DNA of 64,000 bases from Gammaproteobacteria bacterium (GTDB taxonomy: Bacteria; Pseudomonadota; Gammaproteobacteria; DRLM01), in assembly GCA_023266095.1 (NCBI GenBank), contig JAHFRV010000008.1:1-64000 (forward strand), given 5' to 3'. Of the stretch, positions 42,587 to 51,926 are shown piece by piece (position 1 is the first letter of the stretch; each line of letters opens with the position of its first letter). Made by a program: the position numbers and the translations under genes. The notes under the pieces were generated by a model. It did no database searches, was not told the origin of the DNA, and was given only the letters and a program-made list of their open reading frames with translations.

Positions 42587-43726
42587 TCAACGGTCGTCCA
42601 CTCGCATATCGTCCGGGATGGGTAAATCATCGAAGTTATTGTTGTTGACATTGGGATCCAGGCTGGATTTTTTCAGCTGATAGACGTAGGCGAGAATCTG
42701 CGCTACAGCGAGATACAACCCGGCCGGCACTTCTTTATTAAGCTCGGTACTGAAATAAACCGCCCGCGCCAGCGGCGGGGCGGTGACGATAGGGACCTTG
42801 TGCAATTTGGCCACATTTCTTATCTGCAGCGCGATAAAATCAGCGCCCTTGGCCACTACCACCGGGGCACCCATTTTATGTTGATCGTATTTAAGCGCCA
42901 CGGAATAGTGAGTGGGATTGGTGATGATAACATCGGCCTTCGGCACTTCTTCCATCATACGACGGCGGGCCAATTCACGCTGGATGGTTTTAATTTTGGA
43001 CCTGACCTCTGGATTACCTTCGGTATCCTTATTTTCTTCCCTAATTTCCTGGCGCGTCATTTTCAGTTGGCGGCCATGATCCCACTTTTGGAAGAACACG
43101 TCAGGCGCGGCCACCAATACCAAAGGGAAAGTCGCCATAATCAATGACCAGATCAAAATATCGCCTGACCTGTGGAGAGCGTACTCAATGGTCTGATTGC
43201 CCAGACCTATGATTCCCCATTTTTCCGACCATAACCAAAACCCCGCGGCAATCGCCACCAAAATAAATTTCGCGATCGCCTTGACCAGTTCCATCAAGCT
43301 TCGCCAAGCGAATATTTTTCCCAAGCCTTTGATCGGGTCGAGACGATCCCATTTCAAGGAAACCGCCTCGCTGCTGAACAGCCATCCCCCCAGTATGCCG
43401 GGCGCGAGCAGCGCTACCACGAAGAACAGCAATAACAGCGGACTTAGCGCCCACAAGGAATCCAACATGGCTTGCATGAGAACGCCGGGCAAGGCGCTGG
43501 CGTCCTGCCAGGGACGGTCACCAAACTGGAAACTCTCCTTCATGATCTTGGTGATGGCAGCAACCACGTCTCCACCCAAAAATAACAATCCGAAACCGGC
43601 GGCCAGCAAGAGAAGGAAGGTCGTCAGTTCACGGGATCTGGCGACTTGTCCTTTTTCCTGGGCTTCTCGTAATTTTTTAGGAGTCGCCTCTTCAGTCCGT
43701 TCTTGACCACCTTCACTCTGAGCCAT
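42587..43726 (-). CDS. flhB: Flagellar export switch protein FlhB
   Basis: Membrane protein that switches export specificity. Four helices in the first 210 residues, then the cytosolic domain with the self-cleaving NPTHYSVALKYD motif, KGADFIALQIRNVAKLHKVP and PPLARAVYFSTELNKEVP. Length is 379. The intact NPTH contrasts with the orphan FlhB-C-like gene at 26256. It lies 17 bases after fliR. Confidence 0.97.
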   Translation of the reverse strand: MAQSEGGQERTEEATPKKLREAQEKGQVARSRELTTFLLLLAAGFGLLFLGGDVVAAITKIMKESFQFGDRPWQDASALPGVLMQAMLDSLWALSPLLLLFFVVALLAPGILGGWLFSSEAVSLKWDRLDPIKGLGKIFAWRSLMELVKAIAKFILVAIAAGFWLWSEKWGIIGLGNQTIEYALHRSGDILIWSLIMATFPLVLVAAPDVFFQKWDHGRQLKMTRQEIREENKDTEGNPEVRSKIKTIQRELARRRMMEEVPKADVIITNPTHYSVALKYDQHKMGAPVVVAKGADFIALQIRNVAKLHKVPIVTAPPLARAVYFSTELNKEVPAGLYLAVAQILAYVYQLKKSSLDPNVNNNNFDDLPIPDDMRVDDR

Positions 43727-43743
43727 ATTTCACCTGGTCCAAC

Positions 43744-44508
43744 TCAGGACAATTGCCGTAAAAAGGAAAAAAGCTCATCCAGAAGTTGAGAAAATTTATC
43801 TACGAAATTCGGTAAGGTCAGCACCATCACCGCGAATCCGAACAAGATGGTGATAGGAAATCCCACCGCGAAAATATTCAGCTGCGGGGCGGCTCGGGTT
43901 ATCACGCCAAACGCGATATTCACCACCAGAAGGGCAACGATGGCAGGCAAGGCGACCATCAACGCGCCGATAAACACCCATTTTCCCCATAAAGCTATCC
44001 CGACGAATGATTCTCGGGATAGCCCTACGCCGATGGGCAGGGACTGAAAGCTGGATACGACCATCTCTATCAAGAGTAAATGGCCGTTCATCGCTAAGAA
44101 TATTAAGGTTGCGATAATCGTGTAAAACTGCCCGATAACCGGGACTGACACGCCATGCTGCGGGTCCATCATCGACGCGAAACCCAGACCCATCAGCTGA
44201 GCGACGATTTGCCCACCGGTTATGAGCGCATCAAACACCAGCGATACGGAAAATCCAATCAGCGCACCGATCAGGATTTCTTGAACGAGCACCAATAAGC
44301 CGGCGAAGGAAAGCGGATCGACAGCGGGACGTTCGACAAGCATGGGGACCACCGCCACTGATATGATTACGGTGATGATGATTTTGACTTTCGCGGGAAC
44401 GGTGCGGGTACCGAAGATCGGCGCCACAGCGACCATCGCACCAATCCGGGCAAAAACCCACATATACTGCCCTACCATGGCCACCAGCTCTGATCCCGAG
44501 AAATTCAT
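43744..44508 (-). CDS. fliR: Flagellar export protein FliR
   Basis: Core export-gate subunit with about six membrane helices (start SELVAMVGQYMWVFARIGAM, and later VLVQEILIGALIGFSVSLVF and QLMGLGFASMMDP). Length is 254. It follows fliQ by 14 bases and precedes flhB. All residues of the family's conserved loop are present. Confidence 0.95.
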   Translation of the reverse strand: MNFSGSELVAMVGQYMWVFARIGAMVAVAPIFGTRTVPAKVKIIITVIISVAVVPMLVERPAVDPLSFAGLLVLVQEILIGALIGFSVSLVFDALITGGQIVAQLMGLGFASMMDPQHGVSVPVIGQFYTIIATLIFLAMNGHLLLIEMVVSSFQSLPIGVGLSRESFVGIALWGKWVFIGALMVALPAIVALLVVNIAFGVITRAAPQLNIFAVGFPITILFGFAVMVLTLPNFVDKFSQLLDELFSFLRQLS

Positions 44509-44522
44509 TCATGCAAGTCCAT

Positions 44523-44792
44523 CTAGCCTATGAGCTGGGGAATGCTTTCGATCAAGTTATGCGTGTAAGTAACCAATATACGCAGCATCCACGGCCCGGC
44601 CATCACGAGCACTAGCATCATGACGATCAATTTCGGCACGAAACTCAAAGTTGCCTCGTTAATCTGGGTCGCGGCTTGAAACACACTGACCAGCAGACCG
44701 ACGACCAGGGCCGGAATCAGCAAAACCAATATAAGCATGATGGTTACATACAGAGCATCTTTACCGATCGTGACTATTGATTCAGGTGTCAT
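44523..44792 (-). CDS. fliQ: Flagellar export protein FliQ
   Basis: Small gate subunit with two membrane helices (about 15-40 and 52-75) and the conserved loop VFQAATQINEATLSFVPK between them. Length is 89. It lies between fliP and fliR. Confidence 0.96.
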   Translation of the reverse strand: MTPESIVTIGKDALYVTIMLILVLLIPALVVGLLVSVFQAATQINEATLSFVPKLIVMMLVLVMAGPWMLRILVTYTHNLIESIPQLIG

Positions 44793-44802
44793 GAGTGCTT
44801 TC

Positions 44803-45564
44803 CTAGGTATAGAAGCTGCTAGCCAAGGTACCTATCACCAAGGTCCAACCGTCTATTAATACGAAAAGCATGATCTTGAAAGGAAGCGAGATGATCAACG
44901 GTGACAGCATCATCATACCCATCGCCATCAAGGCGCTGGCGACAACCAGATCGATTATCAAAAAAGGAATAAAAATCAGGAAACCGATTTGGAAAGCGGT
45001 TTTCAACTCACTAGTTACGAATGCCGGCACTAATGCCATAAATGGCACTATTTCAGCCGTACTTGCACCCTCCTTCTCAGCCAGACTTGTTCCTGACAGC
45101 TCCATGAACAACTGAAGATCGTTGTCCCTGGTCTGATTAAACATGAATTGCGATACCGGTTTCTTGGCGTTGGCCAACGCCTCCTGAAACGATATTTTTT
45201 CATCAAAGTATGGTGTCAAGGCGGTTTGATTAACCACTTCCCACACCGGCGTCATAACGAAAAACGTCAGGAATAACGACAAACCTATCAAAGTTTGATT
45301 GGTCGGTGTTTGCTGCGTACCCAGCGCCTGCCGCAGTAAAGCCAGCACAATGATGATTCTGGTAAACGACGTCATCATCAACAGCCCTGCCGGCAACAAG
45401 GTCATGAATGTCATCAGCAGCAGAACTTGTATACTCAACGAATAGGTTTGCCCACCTTGATTATTGGTAGTGACTGTAATCGCTTCCAAACCAGGGCCAG
45501 CCGCGTGTGCCGCTCCGTCGAACAATGAGATCAAAACCAACATAATAAAAATTATGTTACGCAT
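44803..45564 (-). CDS. fliP: Flagellar export protein FliP
   Basis: Gate subunit, with a cleavable signal-like start ([21 protein letters not shown]), then [39 protein letters not shown] and a final long hydrophobic part with [19 protein letters not shown]. Length is 253. It overlaps fliO by 8 bases. Confidence 0.96.
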   Translation of the reverse strand: MRNIIFIMLVLISLFDGAAHAAGPGLEAITVTTNNQGGQTYSLSIQVLLLMTFMTLLPAGLLMMTSFTRIIIVLALLRQALGTQQTPTNQTLIGLSLFLTFFVMTPVWEVVNQTALTPYFDEKISFQEALANAKKPVSQFMFNQTRDNDLQLFMELSGTSLAEKEGASTAEIVPFMALVPAFVTSELKTAFQIGFLIFIPFLIIDLVVASALMAMGMMMLSPLIISLPFKIMLFVLIDGWTLVIGTLASSFYT

Positions 45565-45991
45565 CGTTTTTATGCCTGCTTAGAATTCCATTCAAGAATC
45601 CGTTAAATTTCGATCTTGCGGCATGGGGAACCGTCGCACCGACATATTCCTTGAGCTGCAGCAAAGGAGTGATTTTGCCGGACGTCGCTCCTATCAATAT
45701 CTGCTCATTACCCACTTCAATGAGTAGAATTTTTTCCTTGGCACCTATCGATAAGGAACTGATGACTTTTATCTGGCCGGACTCGATCCCGTTAAACCGA
45801 TTTATCTTCTTCGCCATCCAGGCCACGAACACGATCGCGGCTATCACCAATCCCAGTGAGACGATGGTCTTTACCACATACTCGGCCGGCGAACTGGCTA
45901 CAGTCTCCTTGCTAGCCAGCGTTTCTCCGGCAGCGCTCACCATGGGCAACACAAGAATTAACCATAAAAGCATTGATTTAAACGAGCTCAT
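45557..45991 (-). CDS. fliO: Flagellar protein FliO
   Basis: Helper for FliP assembly. It has a signal-like N-terminus, one membrane helix near residue 45-62 ([18 protein letters not shown]) and a cytosolic domain with [20 protein letters not shown] and [14 protein letters not shown]. Length is 144. The gene is followed by fliP with an 8-base overlap. Confidence 0.9.
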   Translation of the reverse strand: MSSFKSMLLWLILVLPMVSAAGETLASKETVASSPAEYVVKTIVSLGLVIAAIVFVAWMAKKINRFNGIESGQIKVISSLSIGAKEKILLIEVGNEQILIGATSGKITPLLQLKEYVGATVPHAARSKFNGFLNGILSRHKNDA

Positions 45992-46035
45992 CTAGCCACC
46001 TGTTGAATTTCACATTACCACTCCAAAGCTTTCGA

Positions 46036-46494
46036 TCATTTCAATTTCTTAACTCGTTCGGAGGCGCTGATGACATCGGTGAGTCGGACTCCGAATTTTT
46101 CGTTGACTACCACCACTTCGCCATGGGCAATCAGCGTTCCGTTAACCAACACATCCATGGGCTCTCCCGCCAAACGGTCAAGCTCGACAACCGATCCCTG
46201 ATTGAGTTGAAGAAGATTTCTGATATTGATGCGCGATCGGCCGATTTCGACCGACAGCGTGACGGGGATGTCGAGTATCACATCCATATTCATGTCTTCA
46301 TTCTGCAGAGTGGTATTTTCGTTTTCCAATGAGTCGAACGAAGCTTTCTTGTAATTACTCGTCATATTTGTACTCATTGGCTTAGTTTTCGGTGATACGC
46401 CAGATTGCTTTTGCTCAGCCAGGGCCGCAGCCCAATCATCACCTACCCCGTCAATCCCGGTTGTGTCATCGGTCATGGCAATCTCCAGACTCAC
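46036..46494 (-). CDS. fliN: Flagellar motor switch protein FliN
   Basis: C-ring subunit. The first 75 residues are polar and variable. The C-terminal SpoA-type domain has DIPVTLSVEIGRSRINIRNL and GSVVELDRLAGEPMDVLVNG, then VVVNEKFGVRLTDVIS. Length is 152. It follows fliM by three bases and precedes fliO. Confidence 0.96.
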   Translation of the reverse strand: MSLEIAMTDDTTGIDGVGDDWAAALAEQKQSGVSPKTKPMSTNMTSNYKKASFDSLENENTTLQNEDMNMDVILDIPVTLSVEIGRSRINIRNLLQLNQGSVVELDRLAGEPMDVLVNGTLIAHGEVVVVNEKFGVRLTDVISASERVKKLK

Positions 46495-46497
46495 TTA

Positions 46498-47478
46498 TCA
46501 ATACGAACTTTTAATCGGCTTTATGATTTTTATTGAGTTGACGCCTTCATGAACGCCGAAATAACCTTTAAACACCGGAATATCTTCCGCGTACAATGAA
46601 ACCATATCTGGCAAATCTATGGGGATGATATCGCCGGCTTTTATTTTCAGAATTTCACCCAGCGACAAATCAACCTTGGTCAATACGCTGCTTACCTCAA
46701 CCTCGGCTTCTTTCATTTCTTCCTGCAGAGATAGAGCCCATCTATCATCGATGTCTTCCCTGTCGCTTTGCACGCCGGCATCGAGTATTTCCCGGATGGG
46801 TTCCACCATCGAGTAGGGCATGGTGATATGAAGATCGCCTCCACCGCCATCCAGCTCAACGTGAAAGGTTGTGACCACTACCACTTCTGTGGGACTGACA
46901 ATATTGGCGAACTGGGGATTGACTTCGGAATTGATATATTCAAATTCCACCGCCATCACCGGCGCCCACGCTTCCTTAAAGTCCCTGAAAGTCAAATTGA
47001 GCATCATTTCGATCACGCGCATTTCAGTGGGTGTAAACTCCCTGCCTTCGATCTTGGTGTGAAACCGGCCATCTCCGCCAAAATAGTTGTCAACCAGGAT
47101 GAACACCAATTTAGGATCTATCACCATCAAGCCGGTACCGCGCAGCGGCTTTATTTTTACCAGATTGAGACTGGTCGGGACGAATAAACTATGAATATAT
47201 TCCGAGAATTTCAGCATTTGGATGCCGCCTATCGATATCTCGGCGCTGCGGCGCAGCATATTGAATAAACTGATTCTGAATAATCTCGCGAACCTTTCGT
47301 TGATCATTTCCAGCGTAGGCATCCGCCCGCGCACGATTCGATCCTGACTGGAAAAATTATACGATCTTACCTTGCCGTCATCGCCTTCGGCCTGCCGATC
47401 GGTTTCGACATCGCCGCTGTCTACTCCGTGGAGTAGCGCATCGATCTCGTCTTGAGTCAGAATGTCATTGACGGACAT
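46498..47478 (-). CDS. fliM: Flagellar motor switch protein FliM
   Basis: C-ring subunit that receives CheY-P. The N-terminal CheY-binding peptide is seen as ILTQDEIDALLHGVD. The middle domain has MPTLEMINERFARLFRISLF and GLMVIDPKLVFILVDNYFGG; the C-terminal SpoA-type domain ends with the PVFKGYFGVHEG segment. Length is 326. It follows fliL by 3 bases. Confidence 0.97.
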   Translation of the reverse strand: MSVNDILTQDEIDALLHGVDSGDVETDRQAEGDDGKVRSYNFSSQDRIVRGRMPTLEMINERFARLFRISLFNMLRRSAEISIGGIQMLKFSEYIHSLFVPTSLNLVKIKPLRGTGLMVIDPKLVFILVDNYFGGDGRFHTKIEGREFTPTEMRVIEMMLNLTFRDFKEAWAPVMAVEFEYINSEVNPQFANIVSPTEVVVVTTFHVELDGGGGDLHITMPYSMVEPIREILDAGVQSDREDIDDRWALSLQEEMKEAEVEVSSVLTKVDLSLGEILKIKAGDIIPIDLPDMVSLYAEDIPVFKGYFGVHEGVNSIKIIKPIKSSY

Positions 47479-47481
47479 GAT

Positions 47482-48021
47482 CTACTGCATCACGAAACTG
47501 GTGAAATACAATTCTTCAACGCCGGGCTGGCCGGTACGTTCAACCATGACTTTTTGTATTTCAGCCAGGGCGTCCGCCCGTACTTTTACTTTTCCCTCCG
47601 GCGTGCTTATGTCATCTATTGATAAGCCACTCAAGAAAAATATCAGGTTGTTGCGGATGATCGGCATATGAGTTTGGATTTTGGGCACGATGGCCGGATC
47701 ATAGGTCATGACTTCGAGCGTGACTTGCAGGAATCTCATGCCCGTCGCCCCTTTGAAGTTCACTACGATGGGTGGCTCGAATGCGAAATAAACCGGAACC
47801 TTTTGTTCTTTTTTCTCACCCTCCGGCGCATGCGCATCGCCGGTGCTGTCCTTACTGGCCAACATGCTCTTGGCCATGTACATCGATCCACCGATACTGA
47901 GCGCCACTAATAACAGCGCTCCCACTCCGATCAGCACATATTTTATGGCCCCGGATTTTTTCGCGGTTGGCTTTACCACGGCAGTTTCACCGTCTTCACT
48001 ATTTTTTTCCGCCTTGGCCAT
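47482..48021 (-). CDS. fliL: Flagellar basal-body protein FliL
   Basis: Single-pass inner-membrane protein near the stators. The helix is about residues 27-48 (YVLIGVGALLLVALSIGGSMYM), followed by a periplasmic stomatin-like domain with VYFAFEPPIVVNF and RFLQVTLEVMTYDP. The ATG at 48021 (GGAGG upstream) gives 179 residues; the longer frame has no site. It is the first gene of the fliLMNOPQR-flhB operon, with a sigma-54 site just upstream. Confidence 0.94.
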   Translation of the reverse strand: MAKAEKNSEDGETAVVKPTAKKSGAIKYVLIGVGALLLVALSIGGSMYMAKSMLASKDSTGDAHAPEGEKKEQKVPVYFAFEPPIVVNFKGATGMRFLQVTLEVMTYDPAIVPKIQTHMPIIRNNLIFFLSGLSIDDISTPEGKVKVRADALAEIQKVMVERTGQPGVEELYFTSFVMQ

Positions 48022-48054
48022 CACCTGTCCTCCAGTTACTCCTGAAACAGACAG

Positions 48055-48070
48055 AGCAATGTGTATGCCA
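48055..48070 (-). promoter_or_regulatory. Sigma-54 promoter of the fliL operon
   Basis: Minus-strand sequence TGGCATACACATTGCT: -24 GG and -12 GC separated by exactly 10 bases, with the consensus TGGCA and TTGC halves. The start would lie about 20-25 bases before the fliL ATG. FleQ/RpoN control is expected. Confidence 0.85.
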
Positions 48071-48268
48071 TCGTTATCCAATTATTACCTAATTAAATAA
48101 CAATGACTTATATGTGACAGCAACTTCGGCGACAGGCTTTTGACGTTGATGAAGAAGATCACTGGCAGGATTATGTCGGCGTTCGAAATGATCTCGGATA
48201 CCGAAAGCTCGAATGTCTGGATTTAAAGCGAATTGATTGTGTCTGTAATCTAGACACGTCCAGCAGAA

Positions 48269-49396
48269 TTAAGCGTAGTAATCGACGAGCCCGACTAGGG
48301 CGGCATTCATCACATTAGCTTCATGGCTATCGGCGCCAAGCTCATCCGATTGAGCACCGCCGAATCCACGGCTTTGCTGTTGACCTTGACCGGGGTTCTG
48401 CTGCTCTGAAAATGCTTTGTTCGATACATTGGCGTTGACGAGTTGCAAACCATTATCCATGAGCATGTCACGTAAACGCGGCATGGCGGCGTCGAGCGCA
48501 TCCCTTACCAGGCCATGATGCGAGCTGAACGTGACGCTGACATTGTCATTGGCCATGGACACCCGAACTTCCAATGGACCCAAATGCGGCGGGTTGAGTT
48601 TAATGTCTGCGGTCTGTACATCCTGCTTGACCATCCAGAGAACTCGGTTTCCCAGCTCGGCATTCCATTGCGGCTGATGTATTGGCGTCGTGATAGGCGG
48701 AGGTGCCCCGGGAGTCGAGGCGGCGGCAGTTTGCGCAGCCAACAAGGGTGACGTCAACGAAACCCCGGCTTGTTGCAAAGATAATTCAGTAACGCCGCTT
48801 GTAAGCAAATTTGGCGTAGCCACCGACTGCAACTGCAGTTGCAACATATCGGCCGCGTTGGCATTCATGGCCGACTCATTCATCATAACGGTTGAATGGA
48901 ATCCTAGTACCGCCGCCGGCAAAGGCAGGTCGCTGGTCTGTACCGCCGGACTCGTGGAGGGCGACGCTACTAGGGATTTATTCAGTGTCCGCTGCAATAA
49001 GCTCACCAGACCGCCATCCTGACCTTTGATCAGTGGCGCCGCGTGTTCCGACTCGATGAGAGCCAGTTGCAGCCACGGAGCTGCCTGCTCACCGGCGGCC
49101 TCGGCAGTTACACCGTCTATCATGGCCCCGGCAATAGCCTGCGGCATCAATAGCTGTTGCAGCGGCAAAGGCATGCCGTTCTCCGCTACAGCGTTTGCCG
49201 GCTCCATATTCAACAACGGCGCCTCCAGCTCTCCCTCCTCATCCACCAAATCGGAATCGGCGCTGAGCATATCGCCTATAAGCGACTGGAAAGTCCCCGC
49301 TTTTTTATCGGACGGCATCTCGCCGGCTGCGGTCCCACCCGTCGCCGGGCTGGCGGCCATGGTCGGCGCCGGCTGATTTTGTACGCTAGTTATCAT
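48269..49396 (-). CDS. fliK: Flagellar hook-length control protein FliK
   Basis: Molecular ruler for hook length. The N-terminal 220 residues are rich in Ala, Gln and Pro and low in conservation. The C-terminal Flg_hook domain has WNAELGNRVLWMVKQDVQTA and ADIKLNPPHLGPLEVRVSM and ends near LQLVNANVSNKAF. Length is 375. A sigma-54 site precedes it. A separate FliK-like gene lies at 25213. Confidence 0.94.
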   Translation of the reverse strand: MITSVQNQPAPTMAASPATGGTAAGEMPSDKKAGTFQSLIGDMLSADSDLVDEEGELEAPLLNMEPANAVAENGMPLPLQQLLMPQAIAGAMIDGVTAEAAGEQAAPWLQLALIESEHAAPLIKGQDGGLVSLLQRTLNKSLVASPSTSPAVQTSDLPLPAAVLGFHSTVMMNESAMNANAADMLQLQLQSVATPNLLTSGVTELSLQQAGVSLTSPLLAAQTAAASTPGAPPPITTPIHQPQWNAELGNRVLWMVKQDVQTADIKLNPPHLGPLEVRVSMANDNVSVTFSSHHGLVRDALDAAMPRLRDMLMDNGLQLVNANVSNKAFSEQQNPGQGQQQSRGFGGAQSDELGADSHEANVMNAALVGLVDYYA

Positions 49397-49444
49397 CGTC
49401 GCTGTAACTCCTCTTGCATAGCTCTTAAAGACTCAAGCTACCAA

Positions 49445-49460
49445 GGCAAGACATATGCCA
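49445..49460 (-). promoter_or_regulatory. Sigma-54 promoter of fliK
   Basis: Minus-strand TGGCATATGTCTTGCC: -24 GG and -12 GC with exact 10-base spacing, 50 bases before the fliK start. Consistent with FleQ/RpoN control. Confidence 0.85.
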
Positions 49461-49482
49461 GCGCTATTGCCGCTACTCGCAA

Positions 49483-49935
49483 CTAATCAGTAGGTTTGTT
49501 ACGGCTCCAGCGTTGCGCCGATAAGTCATCCATTAGCCGCTGCGCCCGCTTGTCTTCTACCCGGTTGAGCTCCTGTTCTTTCCTGAGGATCAAATCCGAG
49601 ATGCCGTCTGCCTTGCGTTTGGCCTGAAACCAGCGTTGGCGACATTCGTCCACCAGGTGTTGCGCCGCGACCACTACACTCTGCTGCTGAATGATCACCG
49701 CATTTATCTGCACCATGAAAGCATGACGACGCCGCAATTCCAGCACCGGCAAGCCTTGCTCGCCGAGAGTGAGCAAGGCGCCGGTGTATTCTTTGAGATA
49801 AGCTTCCAGTTCTCCGAGCTTGGCCTTTTTTTCCTCCGCGCGCCGCATGCACTCCGCCAGGCGTACAGCCTCCTTGCGTTCGGCGTTCATCGCCAGCTTC
49901 TTTACCGTCAACAAGCCAGTGGGTTTCAGCGCCAT
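49483..49935 (-). CDS. fliJ: Flagellar export chaperone FliJ
   Basis: Coiled-coil soluble component of the export ATPase complex. Highly charged, with heptad-like patterns through most of the 150 residues (for example ERKEAVRLAECMRRAEEKKA, ILRKEQELNRVEDKRAQRL). It follows fliI by 13 bases. Confidence 0.9.
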   Translation of the reverse strand: MALKPTGLLTVKKLAMNAERKEAVRLAECMRRAEEKKAKLGELEAYLKEYTGALLTLGEQGLPVLELRRRHAFMVQINAVIIQQQSVVVAAQHLVDECRQRWFQAKRKADGISDLILRKEQELNRVEDKRAQRLMDDLSAQRWSRNKPTD

Positions 49936-49948
49936 CGTCCGTCCTCAC

Positions 49949-51304
49949 TCACAGTGGGCCGATCAGTTGGGTGAGTTCCCGCACACTGTGAGTCAAGGAC
50001 ACCGGCTCATGAATATTCTGCTGCAGGAAATCCATCATCCGGCCGCGTTGTTCGATGGCCTTGTCGAGCAGCGGATCGCCGCCGCGCGCATAGGCGCCGA
50101 CGCTGATCAGATCGCGATTCTGTAGATACAGTGAATTCAGTTTTCTAAACTGGCGGGCGGTATTGCGATGGGGTTCGTCGGCCACCGCCACCATCAAGCG
50201 GCTTACCGACGCCTCGATATCGATGGCGGGATAATGCCCGGCCTCGCTCAACTGGCGCGACAGCACCACATGGCCGTCCAGTATCGCCCGTGACGCATCG
50301 GCCACCGGATCTTGCTGGTCGTCGCCTTCGGTCAACACGGTAAAAAATGCGGTCACCGTTCCCTTTCCTTCGCCGCCGTTACCCGCCCTCTCCACCAGCT
50401 GGGGCAGCTTGGCGAACACCGAAGGCGGATAACCTTTGCTGGTGGGCGGTTCGCCGATGGCCAAGCCGATTTCGCGCTGAGCCTGAGCGTAACGGGTCAG
50501 GGAATCCATAAGCAGCAGGACATCTTTGCCGGTATCACGGAAATATTCAGCGATACTCATGGTCAACATCGCGCCGTGCAGACGCATCAGCGGCGGGCTG
50601 TCCGCCGGTGTCGCCACCACCACCGCGCGCGCCATGCCCTCTTTACCTAAGATGTCTTCGATGAATTCTTTCACTTCGCGGCCGCGCTCGCCGATCAATC
50701 CCACTACCACCACCTCCGCCTCGGTGAAACGCGTCATCATTCCCAACAGCACGCTCTTGCCCACGCCGCTGCCCGCGAACAGACCGACCCGCTGGCCTTT
50801 GCCGACCGTGATGAGACTGTTGATGGCGCGGATGCCCACGTCCAAAGGCCGTTTGATCGGCTGACGGCTGAGCGGATTTACCGGTTTGCCGGCCAGCGGC
50901 ACGCGCGCCGCGTATTCGATCTCACCCTTGCCGTCCAAGGGCCGGCCACGGCCGTCCACCACCCGGCCGAGTAAACCCGGCCCGACCGGCGCGTCGCACA
51001 TGGCGCCAGTGGGTATCACCCGCGCCCCTGGCGTGAGCCCCAGCACTGAACAGGACGGCATCAAATACGTGATGTCATCGGCGAAGCCCACCACTTCAGC
51101 CTCGATAACCTCGCCGTGGGCGGGTACCACCAGACAGCGCTCGCCTACCGCCGCGGGACAGCCCACCGCTTCCAAGGTCAAACCCACCATGCGGGTGACC
51201 CGCCCTTCTATCACCAGCAGCGCGGGCGCATCGAGCCGCGCGCGCTTTTCCTGCAAGCGCGCCAGCCACGGCACATTGCCCAGGCGTTCCGCCGGGTTAA
51301 ACAT
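49949..51304 (-). CDS. fliI: Flagellum-specific ATPase FliI
   Basis: Export ATPase related to F1 beta. The P-loop GLFAGSGVGKSVLLGM, the Walker B region VLLLMDSLTRYAQAQREIGL and the ADP-sensing stretch GEPPTSKGYPPSVFAKLPQL are intact. The ATG at 51304 gives MFNPAERLG and 451 residues; the frame's longer start is a shadow through fliH. It overlaps fliH by 8 bases. Confidence 0.96.
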   Translation of the reverse strand: MFNPAERLGNVPWLARLQEKRARLDAPALLVIEGRVTRMVGLTLEAVGCPAAVGERCLVVPAHGEVIEAEVVGFADDITYLMPSCSVLGLTPGARVIPTGAMCDAPVGPGLLGRVVDGRGRPLDGKGEIEYAARVPLAGKPVNPLSRQPIKRPLDVGIRAINSLITVGKGQRVGLFAGSGVGKSVLLGMMTRFTEAEVVVVGLIGERGREVKEFIEDILGKEGMARAVVVATPADSPPLMRLHGAMLTMSIAEYFRDTGKDVLLLMDSLTRYAQAQREIGLAIGEPPTSKGYPPSVFAKLPQLVERAGNGGEGKGTVTAFFTVLTEGDDQQDPVADASRAILDGHVVLSRQLSEAGHYPAIDIEASVSRLMVAVADEPHRNTARQFRKLNSLYLQNRDLISVGAYARGGDPLLDKAIEQRGRMMDFLQQNIHEPVSLTHSVRELTQLIGPL

Positions 51305-51926
51305 CGGATTCCCGATCCCCACCCAACAGGGTGGCGGCGATGGCACCGATGCGTTTCTCCAATGTCGCATCGATCTGCGATGTGTCGGAGACCACCCGAC
51401 AATCGCCTTTGCCCATGGTGGGCTCCTCCACCAATTTCCAGGGCTTTTCCTCACCCTCTTGCGGCATCAGCTTGCGGATCAACGCGGCATCCTCGGGGTG
51501 CAATACCACCCGGATGTTGCGGCACGACACCGGCAATACACCCAAGGCCTCTTTCACGACGGCCACGATCTGGCCGGGATTGATCGACACTTCGCGGCGG
51601 ATGACGAACCGGCAAACCGTCAAGATGAACGCCAGCAATTCCTTTTCAACCACCTCATCCAAATCCGCCAAAGGTTTATTCAATTTAGCGATGACTTGAA
51701 TCAGACGCTGGGTCTGCGCCTTGATTATTTCCTGACCCGAAGCCAAACCTTCCTTGTAACCGCGGGCATAGGCCTCTTCATAAGCTTGCTGCTGAATTTT
51801 TTCGATCTGGTCGGCGCGCATGAAACGCTGACCGCCATCACCCGTATTACCCTTGGCGGATGAAACCTCCGGCAGGCGCCACTTCTGGTATTCCGACAAT
51901 ACCTCGCTCGGAATGACCTTAGACAT
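51297..51926 (-). CDS. fliH: Flagellar export regulator FliH
   Basis: Stator-like negative regulator of FliI. The middle helix has AYEEAYARGYKEGLASGQEI, typical of the glycine-repeat region in FliH, and the C-terminal half has the ATP-synthase delta-like domain (ILTVCRFVIRREV, VVLHPEDAALIRKL). The ATG at 51926 (MSKVIPSEV) lies inside the end of fliG and gives 209 residues; the 30 codons before it are unrelated. Confidence 0.93.
   Translation of the reverse strand: MSKVIPSEVLSEYQKWRLPEVSSAKGNTGDGGQRFMRADQIEKIQQQAYEEAYARGYKEGLASGQEIIKAQTQRLIQVIAKLNKPLADLDEVVEKELLAFILTVCRFVIRREVSINPGQIVAVVKEALGVLPVSCRNIRVVLHPEDAALIRKLMPQEGEEKPWKLVEEPTMGKGDCRVVSDTSQIDATLEKRIGAIAATLLGGDRESDV

Noticed and set aside
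48082-48268. Coding-like frame between fliK and fliL (plus strand, DEEDHWQDYVG...)
   Set aside because: It has no start codon, no ribosome site and no recognised family; it runs into the fliK gene on the other strand. Treated as chance.
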